Below are positions 25,301-37,300 of a stretch of 64,000 nt of DNA, piece by piece. The position numbers were made by a program, and so were the translations under genes. Below the pieces are notes generated by a model, which worked only from the letters and a program-made list of their open reading frames with translations, ran no database searches and had not been told where the DNA came from. The stretch spans positions 12,144,846 through 12,208,845 of the forward strand of contig CM018041.1 in the NCBI GenBank assembly GCA_008638375.1. Direction: 5' to 3'. The first letter of the stretch is position 1. Each line of letters opens with the position of its first letter. The stretch is from Nyssa sinensis. Taxonomy: Eukaryota > Streptophyta > Magnoliopsida > Cornales > Nyssaceae.

Positions 25301-28300
25301 AAGCCTACAGCAGTAATGTTCAAGCCCATTTTCCTATTGGATAACGACTGAATCTTGACTCGCGTTCTTCACAAAAGTTGTAGCCCCGGATAAGTAGATA
25401 ATTTTAGGCCCTAAAAATCACCTGATTTGGACTTCGGAAGCTCAAGTTATGGCCTCTTGAAGTTGGCTGGTCGGACAGGTTCGCGGCAGCTTTCCAGGCC
25501 TGATTTCGAAATAATATTTGGAGGCCCAAACGAACTCTGATATTTGCAAACCAAATCTTTCTGAAAAGCTCAAGACGTCCTCTAAAAACTTATATGAAGA
25601 ACACTTTCTCATTATGAAACTCTAATGCTATCCAAATCTCAATTGAAACTCAATGGTCGAATCTGCCAAAAAGCCAAAAATAGTTCCAAAAATATTAAGT
25701 GTAAAGCGCAATTGCAAACTATCTCTCGCCAACAAAAAATGCAGTATTTGAGATTTAAAATATTATAAAATAATGCTCAAACCAATCTCACTGTGAATAA
25801 AAATTAAATCAAATAAGATCAATTACAACCCAACATTTTTATTCACATTCTAGCAATTTAATATAATAATAGGGTATTTTAGAGTGCACTTTTGCGCACT
25901 CATCAGGGCTGGTCTGCTCCATTCTGTCCAGAGAGTGGATTTCCAGTAGACTGCACATTACCAAGTTCCTCCTCGTTCCACTTCTTCAAATCTTCCTCGA
26001 AGAGTTTTAAATTTCTGGCCAAAACAAAGCTTGGGTTCCCATTGACATTGTAACTGCTCCACCAATCAGCCACCCTATCGTGGAATCCTAGGGCCTTCAG
26101 TCGCATGTTCTCAAAATGGAAAGGGTTCTTACCCCATTGGACACCACCATAGTCTAGAAAGAGGGGGAGGGTCATCTGGATCATGGGTCACGGAGATTTA
26201 TTGAAGGACATCCCAAAAGGATTGGGTCCATGACAGCTGGAATGTGAATCACTAAGTTACGAATTTTGAGGACAGGTACTTGTCATGCTTCTTATCATGA
26301 AGGATGATAGGGATGGGATATATATCATGTATACATAATAAGAGCTTGAAACAAGGTAATTTAGTTTTTATATTTAAAACGAGTTTCACTTAAAAGATAA
26401 TCCATAAAACATCATGTTTGAAAAATGCAGTAAATCTTCCTAATTTGTTTTTGTGTGAATTAATTAGTTAAAGGAAAAACATTCCCACTACCGATTGGCT
26501 TTGGTCTTTTAATGTTTCATTTTTTTCCCTCCACAAAATGTAATGTACTACTAGGTTTTGATTCGTAAATTTCTATTTTGTTTTGTAAAAAGAAAGGAAA
26601 TAAAAGAAGTAATAATTGGGTTCTTCGAATTGAGTGTTGTGGAATGAGAGCGTAACACATTTTTGGATTGTGCAATCATGGATTGTGAGCATGGTGTTAA
26701 ATAACAGCCGTTACGTTATGTATCGGTTTTTTGACCCTTCGATACCAATACTGGCCGATATATTGGTATTACTTAAATTCACAACCGTATCAGCCCATAC
26801 CGTTACGTATCGACCGTTACAGGATTGTTACGAACTTGAAAAGGCATCTTGGCCTCAAAATATTTAAATTTTTTTTATTCCATAACTATTCAACTAAATT
26901 TCTTTTCATGCTTATAATTATTTTTTGTAATGTTACACAAATTAAATGATATTTCTTATTAGTTTAACTTTAAAATATCCATATAAAATAATAAAATAGA
27001 TTCTTAAGTGTTATTTATAAAAAAAATATTTTTTTAGGTGTTAGAAAATTAAAAATTAATAGTAAAAAAGATTAAAATGTGATAATTGTAATCAAGATAT
27101 GTGTATCAATAACTTTTACTGAGATTTTCTAGTGTTTGGAAAAAATTCACGATTGCAGTTTCCGATTCCCGTTATGAATGGCATGATACTCCCGACGTTG
27201 TTACACCGCAACTACTGACCGATTCGTCACCCTGCAACCGCGATTTAAATCCATGATTGTGAGGGTATTGCTGCATTATGGTAACATGGGGTTGCAGTTG
27301 TATGCCTTGTGAAAAACTAGTATCATAGAGGTTTTTATGAGTGGACCAAGCATCGTAGGAGATATTTTCAAATGGAACACTTGTATACATGTCTGCAAAA
27401 GTATTGAAGAGGAGAGCTAAATCTAAATATGGAGGGGGTGAATGTAACATGAAATCTTACTAGTGAAAATTTAAAGGGTACCAATAATGAGAACAAAATA
27501 TTCATCTGAGAAAGTCCCTTAATGTTAGTATAGTATTCAAGGTTGTTTTACTTCATTTTTCCCATTCTAATTATACAATTTTATTGAATTTGAAGAAGTT
27601 GTGATGCTTGGTATTTAAAGGCTAGAATGTGCATTCACAATATGTGCAGTTAAGTGCATGGATCAAACTCTATTTTATATCACAATGTATCTGCTGAAGA
27701 GTAAGAGTCAAACCATAAATGTTAGAAGCTAACCAGGGGCTTGAACTGTCAACTTTATTTGTAGTTAGTACCTCCAATTACTTTCTCAAAGCGCTGGCAT
27801 ATAAATTAGAAACTACCTACTGAAGGGGAAACAAAGGAAGAGGAAACATGTTAGAAACTAAAGAGGGTTGGAGATTTTGGAATGAATTTTAATTTTTATA
27901 CAAGTAAATTTTGTTGGTATCTCAGAATGAATGCTATCCTCCTTTCATATTTTGGGAACATGTTATGCACACAACTATGTGGCTACTAGTGGAGTTGGCT
28001 CTTTGTTACACATGACCTAACAATCTTGCTGGCTCTCGCTTGTCCTCAAGTAATGCTACCTCTTAACTTCTTGAGAATGCATTTATTTTTTAACTCTATT
28101 TCTTTCTTGTGTTACTGCTCATACGTCTCAGTATGCTCATTTTTACTATTTGATGATTCTTGGCCTTCGAAAGTTCTCATTTATCCCCATCTGTCTATTT
28201 AGTTTTGATGTGGTGGTCTGAAGATTCATGGTCAGATGGCCCTTGTAGTTTTGATGTGATGGTTCCATTAAGATCCATGGTCTTCATTTGTTGCCATATC

Positions 28301-31300
28301 ATGTCGTTTTATTAAGATGTCTTTTTTCCTCCCATTAAAATAATGAAAGAAGTTCTACACAAGTTAAAGAAATTTGGATCATAGGTTGTCATCAGTCAGC
28401 CAATCGGAGTGGTGCAGTATCCTGGGGTGGCAAAAGGGTTATATGTTGCTTCTCCCTCAGGTTTCTTTCATTTATCATCAGTATTATTTATTATTTTATA
28501 CAGTTACTACAACACTTGGATGATTTTTATCGTTTCAATAATATTTGTTCAATATCTTGCACTGGTCAACTTTTGTTGTCTAGTGTTCATTTTCCATCAT
28601 TAGCACTCGTAATATTACTTTACTTTTCTAATACCCTATTATTCCCTTAATGTTTTTCCCCTTGTAATTTTTTGTTCTAACCAGGAAAACCAGCTTTGAG
28701 CAAAGTTGGCGTTCTTGAGAGAAATGTACAAAAGAACTGCACATTGGTCCAGGTATTTTAGTTTTTAGATATGAGTATCAATATACATCTGATTTTATTA
28801 AAGGATATAAAATGATCATGTTATTTATTTTTATCAATCCAACATCATGTCAGCAATAATAGTTTTCCTTTGTTGGATATATACATCTATAACTGCCGCA
28901 TCTAGGTTAGTTTTTCAGAAGAAAAAAAAAATTGGAGGGAGGGACTCTTTTAACCACAAAAGTTACAGAGTTGGCAAGCATGAACCCTATTTGACTTTTC
29001 ATATTAAAATTCTTTCTTATCACTTCAAACCAGAAATAGTGATAATTAGTGCCAAGTGTTACTCGGGAGAAATGAGTGGGTGGAAAACGAATGGTCTAAG
29101 TTATAAGAGACAATAACATGAATTATATTCCATTCCAATTTATCATTAACCTTTTGCTTGCTACTTCAAGTCTGTTTCTTTTAGTGGTGACAATTGATGT
29201 CAACCATTGATGAGGATAGTCTAGGGGCAGAAAGGAACTTTTTCAGATAACCATCCCTTTTTTGGCCTAATTAATGCATTCACATTTTGATCAGGGGTAT
29301 TGTGGGAAAGTGAGAAAATTTATCTTGAATTTCTGCAGTGAACAAGTATGATGGGAAACTAAAAATGAAAAGGAGGCTAATCTTTGTGAAACAGATGAAA
29401 TAACAAACAGATATTAGGTACTTCCAAACTCATCTGGTGGTGTACTTTGCAAGTTTGCTGGGGTCTTGTACTAAAGTAACCTATTCCCTTGTAATATAAT
29501 TACAAATCAGTTGCATAGTATTGTGTTAATTTACAAGTAGGTATATTTGCAAGTTTTTAAAATTACTTTCTTTTGTCTAAATCTATTCCTTTCATGTAGT
29601 TAATCTAATAAGATCCAATCAGTTGTATTCCAACAATTTACTCAGGTAGACAATAACATCGAGTATATGAGATAACAATTGTGTTACGGAGCCACAAATA
29701 TGAATGGACCTATTACCATATATGAATAAGAATACTATCGTATTATGAATACTCTAGCCTTTTTATTCGAGTGAATCTGTTTCAGATGGTTGAAAACCAC
29801 CATATATCGATTTTCAATTTCCTAATATTGCTAGAACTGGGAAGAGATTTCTGGTAAGTCTTATTTAGTAGATCTTGTTCAGTAAATGGAAAATTTTCAA
29901 TTTCCTAATATTGCTAGAACCGGTAATAGATTTCTGGTAAGTCTTATTTGGTAGATCATGTGCACTAAATGTAAAATTGATAGGATGAAATTTTTTTTTT
30001 GGTCGGTAACAATCGATTGGATGATTGAGCCATTTTGATCATGAATTTTCTCTAGATGGTGGAAAATACTTTCATATACTAGATCTATTTTTTCAGTTGA
30101 AAAGAGCTTGGTACCTATTGCCTAATAGTTCTAAATGGGAATCATGTATAGAGAAGATTCAATTGATTGGACAACTATAGAGATTTGATTTCATAATATA
30201 TCTTTGGATGGTTGGGTAGCTTTTGAGAGATGAGGGGAGGTTGAAAAAGTGTTTTATATTATTCTATCACACCCAATGTTGAGATTTATTTTTGTCGTTG
30301 GCTGTACCCATCAGTTGGTTAGTTTTGATGTAAGAAATTTGCCCCATAGCCACAAATGAGCTGGATTCACGGATAGTTGTGGACTAGTAAAAATCATAGG
30401 TTTTAGGAATTTGAAAAAGTCAAAAGCATGTTTTGTTTTCAAGAGACTGCACAGTAACCATAATGATGTTTGGGGCAAACAATAAACTCAATCCGCATGT
30501 AGAATGCTTTGGAATTTTGCTGGCGTATATTTCAAAGTATGATTACCTTTTTATTGAAAAAAATTATTTTTCATTTTTTGATCACATGATTAGGCTACAG
30601 TGCTACACAACCTGGGGTAGCCCTCCTTTGACTTATTTATCCTTTTTCTTTGAATAGCATTGTCTTTTGTATGCCATGTCAGCGAACAATCTCACATTGT
30701 GAGAGATTCCAAACGTTCTATTGTAAATTTTTTTATTATCTCTTTTCTATAATATAATCTCCCAAGCATTAAAGATGGTAGTATTTATTCTTATTTCTCT
30801 GACCTAAAATTTTTACAAATACCTGATATTACAATAGAAACCATAAAAGGATAAACAATACAGTTGTATTTCTGAAAATGATTTTCAAATGTATAAAAAT
30901 ATTAAGTTCGAAATTGGGAAGCTCTAATATCACAAGGAAAATTTATAGGATATGGCTCTCAATGATAGTGCAAATTACCATCAATGGAATTTGTAGTTAT
31001 TGTTGGAGATATTAGGAATCTATACTGATTAGGGTATGAACTGGAGCAAGAATACAAAATCTTTTGGAAAGCTATTAATTGTCAGATTAAATATACAATG
31101 CTTACAACATCACCACTATAATCTGCCATCTAAAATGCATGTTCAATATGTCTGTCAATTCACATATGCATTTTTTCATACACCCACCAACTCAAGCAGA
31201 ATAATATAGTACTTTCAATTCCAGCATATCAGTAATCAGTGTGATGGTAGAATCAGTTAATCATTTGTTGAATAATTCTTTTCAAGGGGCAGCTTCATGT

Positions 31301-34300
31301 TTAGCTATTTGTATGTGATGGAATTTGATATCTTCACTTATAGTTGTATATTAATTTCTCTCTTTAGTAAATGAATGTGACACATTTTCACATTAGTTAA
31401 TTTGAAATTTTGATGGAAGTTGAAATTTCTTCGTAAATTTCAAATCATAAAAATCACTACTAGGCAGTTCGGCCTGCATATCCAAGGTTTTCTAGGTGAG
31501 CATTTGGAATTTGGATGGAACAAAAACTTGGAAGTGTTTAGTGAGCAATCCTTTTCCTTTTTATTTTCTCCATTCCTCTATTCTTTTGAATTTTTATCCT
31601 TCTCTACTCCGTTGATATGTTTAACAGGTTGAGATTCAATCAGGACGGCCACACCAAATTCGCATTCATCTTTCTTTCATAGGGCATCCTCTGATTGGTA
31701 AACTTGAAAGGGTTGATATCTAATAGTATTTTTATTTTGGATGAATTTTTAATTTTAGTTGAGCCCCCCCTTTGAGAGCAATTTTTATTCATAAAAAAAT
31801 TGTTGTCCTATTATTTTTGTGGAATAATAGAACTTTTGTTAAGAGATATGTGAAATTCAAAGGAAATGAAGAAGTACATCAGCTTGTCAATGCACTGAAT
31901 GAGGCTGGTCAATGAATATCTTTCTAGAGGAGAGTTCACTATCAAGTTGACTTGGCAAATGGTGAAACTAGATGTTTTGTTATTATGGTGTTGAAGAAGC
32001 TCCTTTCTTCCTGACACTGTTTAGTGTTTTCTATAGACTTCATAGAATAGTTGTTTTGCTCCTACATTAGTAATATTTACTAACATATACAGATATACTA
32101 AAAGTCTGAAACAAGTATTATCCTTATTATGTCTGCACGTGTCTGTTTGCAATGCATGCATATATATTTTGTTGCTTCACCATATTATACTTTTAATGGA
32201 AAAAATAAAGAAATATATGAGGTTCCAAACTATTTTTTTGAAAAAATTTAATTTCAAAAAGGCACAACAGAGGAGTAAGGACTCCTAAAAGAAGACAATT
32301 ATTAATAATTTTTCATCATATGCAATATCTCTTTCTAAAACTGCTTTCATTACTTCGCTCTAGAAATTTGATGCAGAGCATGCCAGCAAGAAAGTGGGTA
32401 ATTCAGGAATCTCACATAGAGCACTCTTGGGAACTTGTGTAATCATGTATTGGGTTAATTTATTTTAAGGTAGTCTTCTGTTGGATGCATTTATTTTTAT
32501 TTTATTAAGATTTAGGAGTTCAAGTTATTTTGGTAATTTCTAGATTTTTTAGACATGGCTGTAGTTGTGGTCCATGGGTTTTATTTTGCTGAAGTTATGT
32601 GATTTAGGTTATACGAAGATAGCTGGTCTAGAATAGTCCAAAAGTTAAGAGTGTAAATTTTCTATTTCGAGTCATAATCCTAGTAAGGGGATATATTCAC
32701 TGCTTGATCATTCTACGTGGGTCTGATTAGTCGGGGTGACAAGAAGTTTCCATGGAAGGAAATTTGGAGATCCTTTGCCCTTTCGAAAGTAACTTTTTTT
32801 TCTTTCTCTGAGGCAGCCTCAAGGTGTGCGATCCTTATGATGGATAATCTGAAGAAGGGATTCAGAATGGCGAATCCTTGTTATATGTGCCACAGGGAGG
32901 AGGAGACCATCAGTAATCTTTTTCTTCAATGTTTATTCCTTATAGAGTTTTGGAGCCTTTTGCTGTCTTTTTGCAGGTGGTTGGGTCATGCCTTTGTTGA
33001 TGGTGGAGTTTTTGTGTGGCATGGTAGCCATGTCAAGCATAGTGTTAGGAAAATTTGTGATGTTTCACCTTTGTGCCTTTTCTTAGAGCCTTTGGCAGGG
33101 AAGAAATAGTAGGGTTTTTTTTTTTTTTTTGGGGGGGGGGGGGGGAGTTAGATTAAAAGAATTGTTCTTGAAAAATTTACACTTTTGGGTAGTAAGTAAT
33201 ATTCTTTTGTAATTTTTTTGGGAAGTTGTAGGCTCTAGCTCGGAGTTGTTCTTTTGTGCATGAGTTTACCTCTCTTAGGCATTTCTTAATGACTTACTAG
33301 TTATAAAAAAAATCCTATTAAGAGTGGGAAAGCTCAACAGCCTTTTAATATGGTAATATCTATGTAATCTTTCTATGAAATAGAGTTAAGAGTTGAAAGA
33401 TGAGAATTTATGATTGTGTTGAGGGGTGATTCCTTGGGAATTTTAGGTGAGGTTCATAGTTTTTTTTCTCTCTCTTCTTCAAAATTACATTCTTGAGTTA
33501 GTGTTCACAACGCTCAAAAGACTTATTAAAATCCTAATCAAGCCTTACCTTTTTTCCTTACCCTTTGGGCTTTTTAAGTTTACATCCAAACACCAAAATT
33601 AGCTGCTGTTCGGCAACTCCTACATGCCTTTTTCTAAAAATCCTGCAACGTGTTAATTTACAATTTGAGCCAATTCCATCCTTCTCATTAACCCTTTGAA
33701 ACATGGAACCTAGAGGGCTATCTACAATTAAAACCCACCACAAAACTATCCGTAGGTAGCTATATTCCAAGTTTCCTATAGTTGTTCTACATATGTTTGG
33801 TATTAGCGTAAAATCTCCTATCTTTTCTTAAAACATAAGTTTTTCCCCACTTTTGGTCATCCTGTCATCATGGTTACTAGTGCAGGGCCTTCATTCAAAG
33901 ACTAATACAAGTTTGAAGGACTTTTCATCAAGATGAGGCTGGATTATCTGTGAAGTTGTTTGGTTGGCAGAATTGTCTCAATGAATGCGCCAGTTCCAGT
34001 AGGACAATCGGTGCAAAACTGTGTTGATAGGAGTTTGGGAGCCGACACTGGCATCAAAATCTTGGACATGCATGGCTCCTTGTTCTTATTTGAGCTACCA
34101 TTGAAGGAGGAAGGTTCTAAAATCCTGAACAAACAGGACTGAGTGATGGATGGGGACCAATGTTCTTGGACAGGTGGAAGCTGCTGGCTGTTGCACTAGA
34201 TTGGACAATAGGCCTTGAAAAATGTGGGTTAGGTTTATGAGGCTACCGGCCTTCTTGTGGTGCCCAAAGGTTTTCAAGAAGTTAGGGGGATGTTGTGGAA

Positions 34301-37300
34301 GGTTTCCAAGGGTAGATGAAAGCATGGTAGCCAGAGCTCATCTTTTATGGGCAACACTTTTGGTGAGGGCAATGTCAGGTCGCCCTACCAACAACAGTGA
34401 CACTAAACGTTATTTCCTGGTGGTTTGAAATTCCTATTTGGGTGGAGTGGGGACCTAGATTTTAGACAGAACGCCAAGGGATGGGGTGAGAGGAGTTGTG
34501 GAGTTGGTGGAGGAAGGTTAGAGGTGAAGTTCAACCACGTGCTTCAAATGCGTGGGGTGGAACAGGGGAGAATCTAGAGAGGGGGTATGTGGTGGAAGAG
34601 AGAGAAGAGGGGGGGGGGGGGAGACCTTATTGGATAAGAGGGGTGTTTTCAATTTTAAAATGAAAGAGGGCTTTAGGTTGACACGTGGAGATCCTTTTAG
34701 GTTTGGCTTTAGTAATGCAAGTGTGCCTATCCCCACGGTCCCAGGTTCAACTCCTAGCCCAAGGGCCACTTGCCTATTAAAAAGAAGAAGTAATGCAAGT
34801 GTGCATGATAGCGATGGGCCAACAACAATGGAAGAGTGCTTTTCAAGCCCAGAAGAAGAGATGCAGGTTGGAAGGGGGTGGGGGAGATGGGATGGTCTAG
34901 GAAAGGCCCAAGCAATACGCGAGATGGACCCAGGCAGGAAGAGGAGATAGGCCCAAGCAGAGAGATGCAGGCTTTCACTTTCCTGAGCCCAATATTCAGA
35001 GAGATTCTGATGACCCAGCAGATGAGGAGATCCAATACAGTGACGAGCCAGCTTATGCAGGTATGTCCCTGAGCTTAATAGGCCTCACTATCTAAAGGGA
35101 CCCCAAGCTACTGGGTCTTCTTAGACGGGGAAAAGGGCTGAGGAATTAAAAGAGAATGGGCTGAGACTCGGTTCAGATACAGATGCCAGAGGAAAGAAGC
35201 AAATGAAAGTTTCGGATACAAAGAGGGACAAGATGCATGTCTCAGAAGGGGATTGTGACCAGCGAGGAGGGTTGGGACTGATAGTGAGAAGGAAAGGTTT
35301 CAGATTCTTTTTTTAAATTGCTCCAGATCAAAAGGTGACTCTGACAAATTCTGTCTATTTCAGGGGATGGAGTGGTTTGGAATCCTTGATTTAGAAGAAA
35401 TTTTCATGATTGGGAGGTGGAGGATGTGCTGAATCTTATAGAGTTTCTTTATTGGTACAAGTCTGTTGGGAAGGGAAGATGCTGTTAGGTGAAATATTGA
35501 CAACTCCAAGAATTTCTCGGTGAAATCGTATTACAAGAAGGTGACCAGAAAGGATCAACGGGAGTTTCCTTGGAGAATCATTTAGTGTTCTAAAGTGCTG
35601 ACAAAAGTGACTTTTTTGTCTGTCCAGAGCTTGGGAGGCAATCATAAGAGTGGATAATTTGCAAAGAAGGGGATATTATGTGGCTAATAGATATTCTATG
35701 TGCAAAGATGGGGAGGAGGAAGTAAATCACCTCTTCATTGCCGGAGATGTAGTGCTGTCTCTTTTCTATTTTCGGGCTTTTTTGAATAATGCCTGCTCTA
35801 ACAAAAAGGTTCATTGAGCGGGTGGCAAGGCAGTCAAGTTGGGCGTAATGTGAAGAATGTGTGGTGGTTCGCTCCGTTATGCCTATTTTGGTGTTTATGG
35901 AAGGAAATGAATAGGAGAATCTTTGCAGGGGAGGAGTCGCCCCCTAGTAGGTTTAAGGATAGTTTTCTTAAAATGTTATACTTTAGGGTTGAAGAATCAT
36001 ATCCTTGGTGTGTAGAGTCTTTTGTAGATTTTTTTGGGTGAATTGAGGCGATAATTTTTTGTGCCATATCCCTGTATTTTTTTGTTCTATCCGCTTCTTT
36101 GTGTATGGGTTCACCCCCTTGGCGGCTGTGTTTAGAATAGATATACTCATGAAAAAAAAATATTACTTGACTTGCATCTACTTCATTTTAGGCCTATAAC
36201 ATATTGGATTTGGATTTGATCGGTGGTGATCCAAAATTTGTTAGTTAAAAGATTATCATGTGTGATTTGATGCAATAATATGACCGATCACTCTTGTCCA
36301 AGCTGAATATGGATCTGTTAACTATATGATTTTCAGCCTGAAAATTCAGTTTGATTTGAGAACTTTATAACAAGATAAGTCTTGAAGATACTTTAGAGAA
36401 TGAAAAGAATATATTCTTCTCTCTAGGAGGTTAATATTTATAGTTACAGCTTACAAGTAAATAAGGAAACTATCTTAAATTAGTTCGTACAATCAATACA
36501 ATCAATCAATCTAATGCCTAAATTAAGCTACAGATTAAGCTCAATTTAGTGCCTAAATTAAGCTAAAGATTCGGTCAATATTTATAATCAAGATTTACAA
36601 CACTCCCCCTCAAGCTCAAGCTGGGGAGTATATATCTATAACTCTCAGCTTACTACAAATAGAGTCGATGGCAGTCTTTGGCAAAGTTTTAGTGAAGATA
36701 TTGGCAACTTGACTACTAGAATGAACAAACAGAGTGATGATTTCCTTGAACTCTACTTGAGATCAAATGAAATGACAATCAACTTCAATATGCTTGGTCA
36801 TTTGTTGAAATCCCTTCAATTTTGTATTGGTTAGTGATCCAATAAACAAATAATCTTTGTTGTCCTTGGTATCCAATTTATTAGCCATGATAGGACAAAG
36901 AAGTTGCTAGAGTAAAGGTTTGGAAAGCAAGAGAAGTTGGCCGAGACTGGCTGGGCTAAAGGAGTTAAGAGGCTCTGTCGAGAGGTGTTGAAGGAGCCGA
37001 AAGGTTCTGTCGAGAGGGGCCAAGGGAGACGAGAGGCACCGAGAATGGGAGGACTGAGAAAGAGAAGTTATGGTTTAGAAAACCTGTTCTGATACTATGT
37101 CGAAGATATTTTAGAGAATGAAAAAGATATATTCTTCTCTCTAGGAGGTCAAGATTTATAGTCATAGCTTACAAGTAAATAAGGAAATTATCTTAAATTA
37201 GTTCCTACAATTAATACAATCAATTAATCAATCAATCTAATACCTAAATTAAGTTACAGATTGGGTCAATATTTACAATCAATATTTACAATAATAAACA

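Larger units (their letters stand above)
20308..26190 (-). mobile_element. Degraded L1-type LINE in four pieces, interrupted three times
   Basis: Minus-strand LINE pieces lie at about 25906-26190 (endonuclease/RT linker, [18 protein letters not shown]), 23707-24110 (linker to [20 protein letters not shown]), 22535-22863 ([14 protein letters not shown]) and 20308-21985 (RT end and C-terminal region, [27 protein letters not shown]). In 5'-to-3' order these follow one ORF2. The gaps are exactly two MITEs and a solo LTR. The coding frames carry many stops and frameshifts, so the copy is dead. It lies in intron 8 of the pseudouridine synthase, antisense to it. Confidence 0.85.

Noticed and set aside
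34552..34950. 132-codon Gly/Arg-rich frame
   Set aside because: It lies in the spacer of a defective LINE, crosses a G-run and contains the SINE insert; not a host gene.
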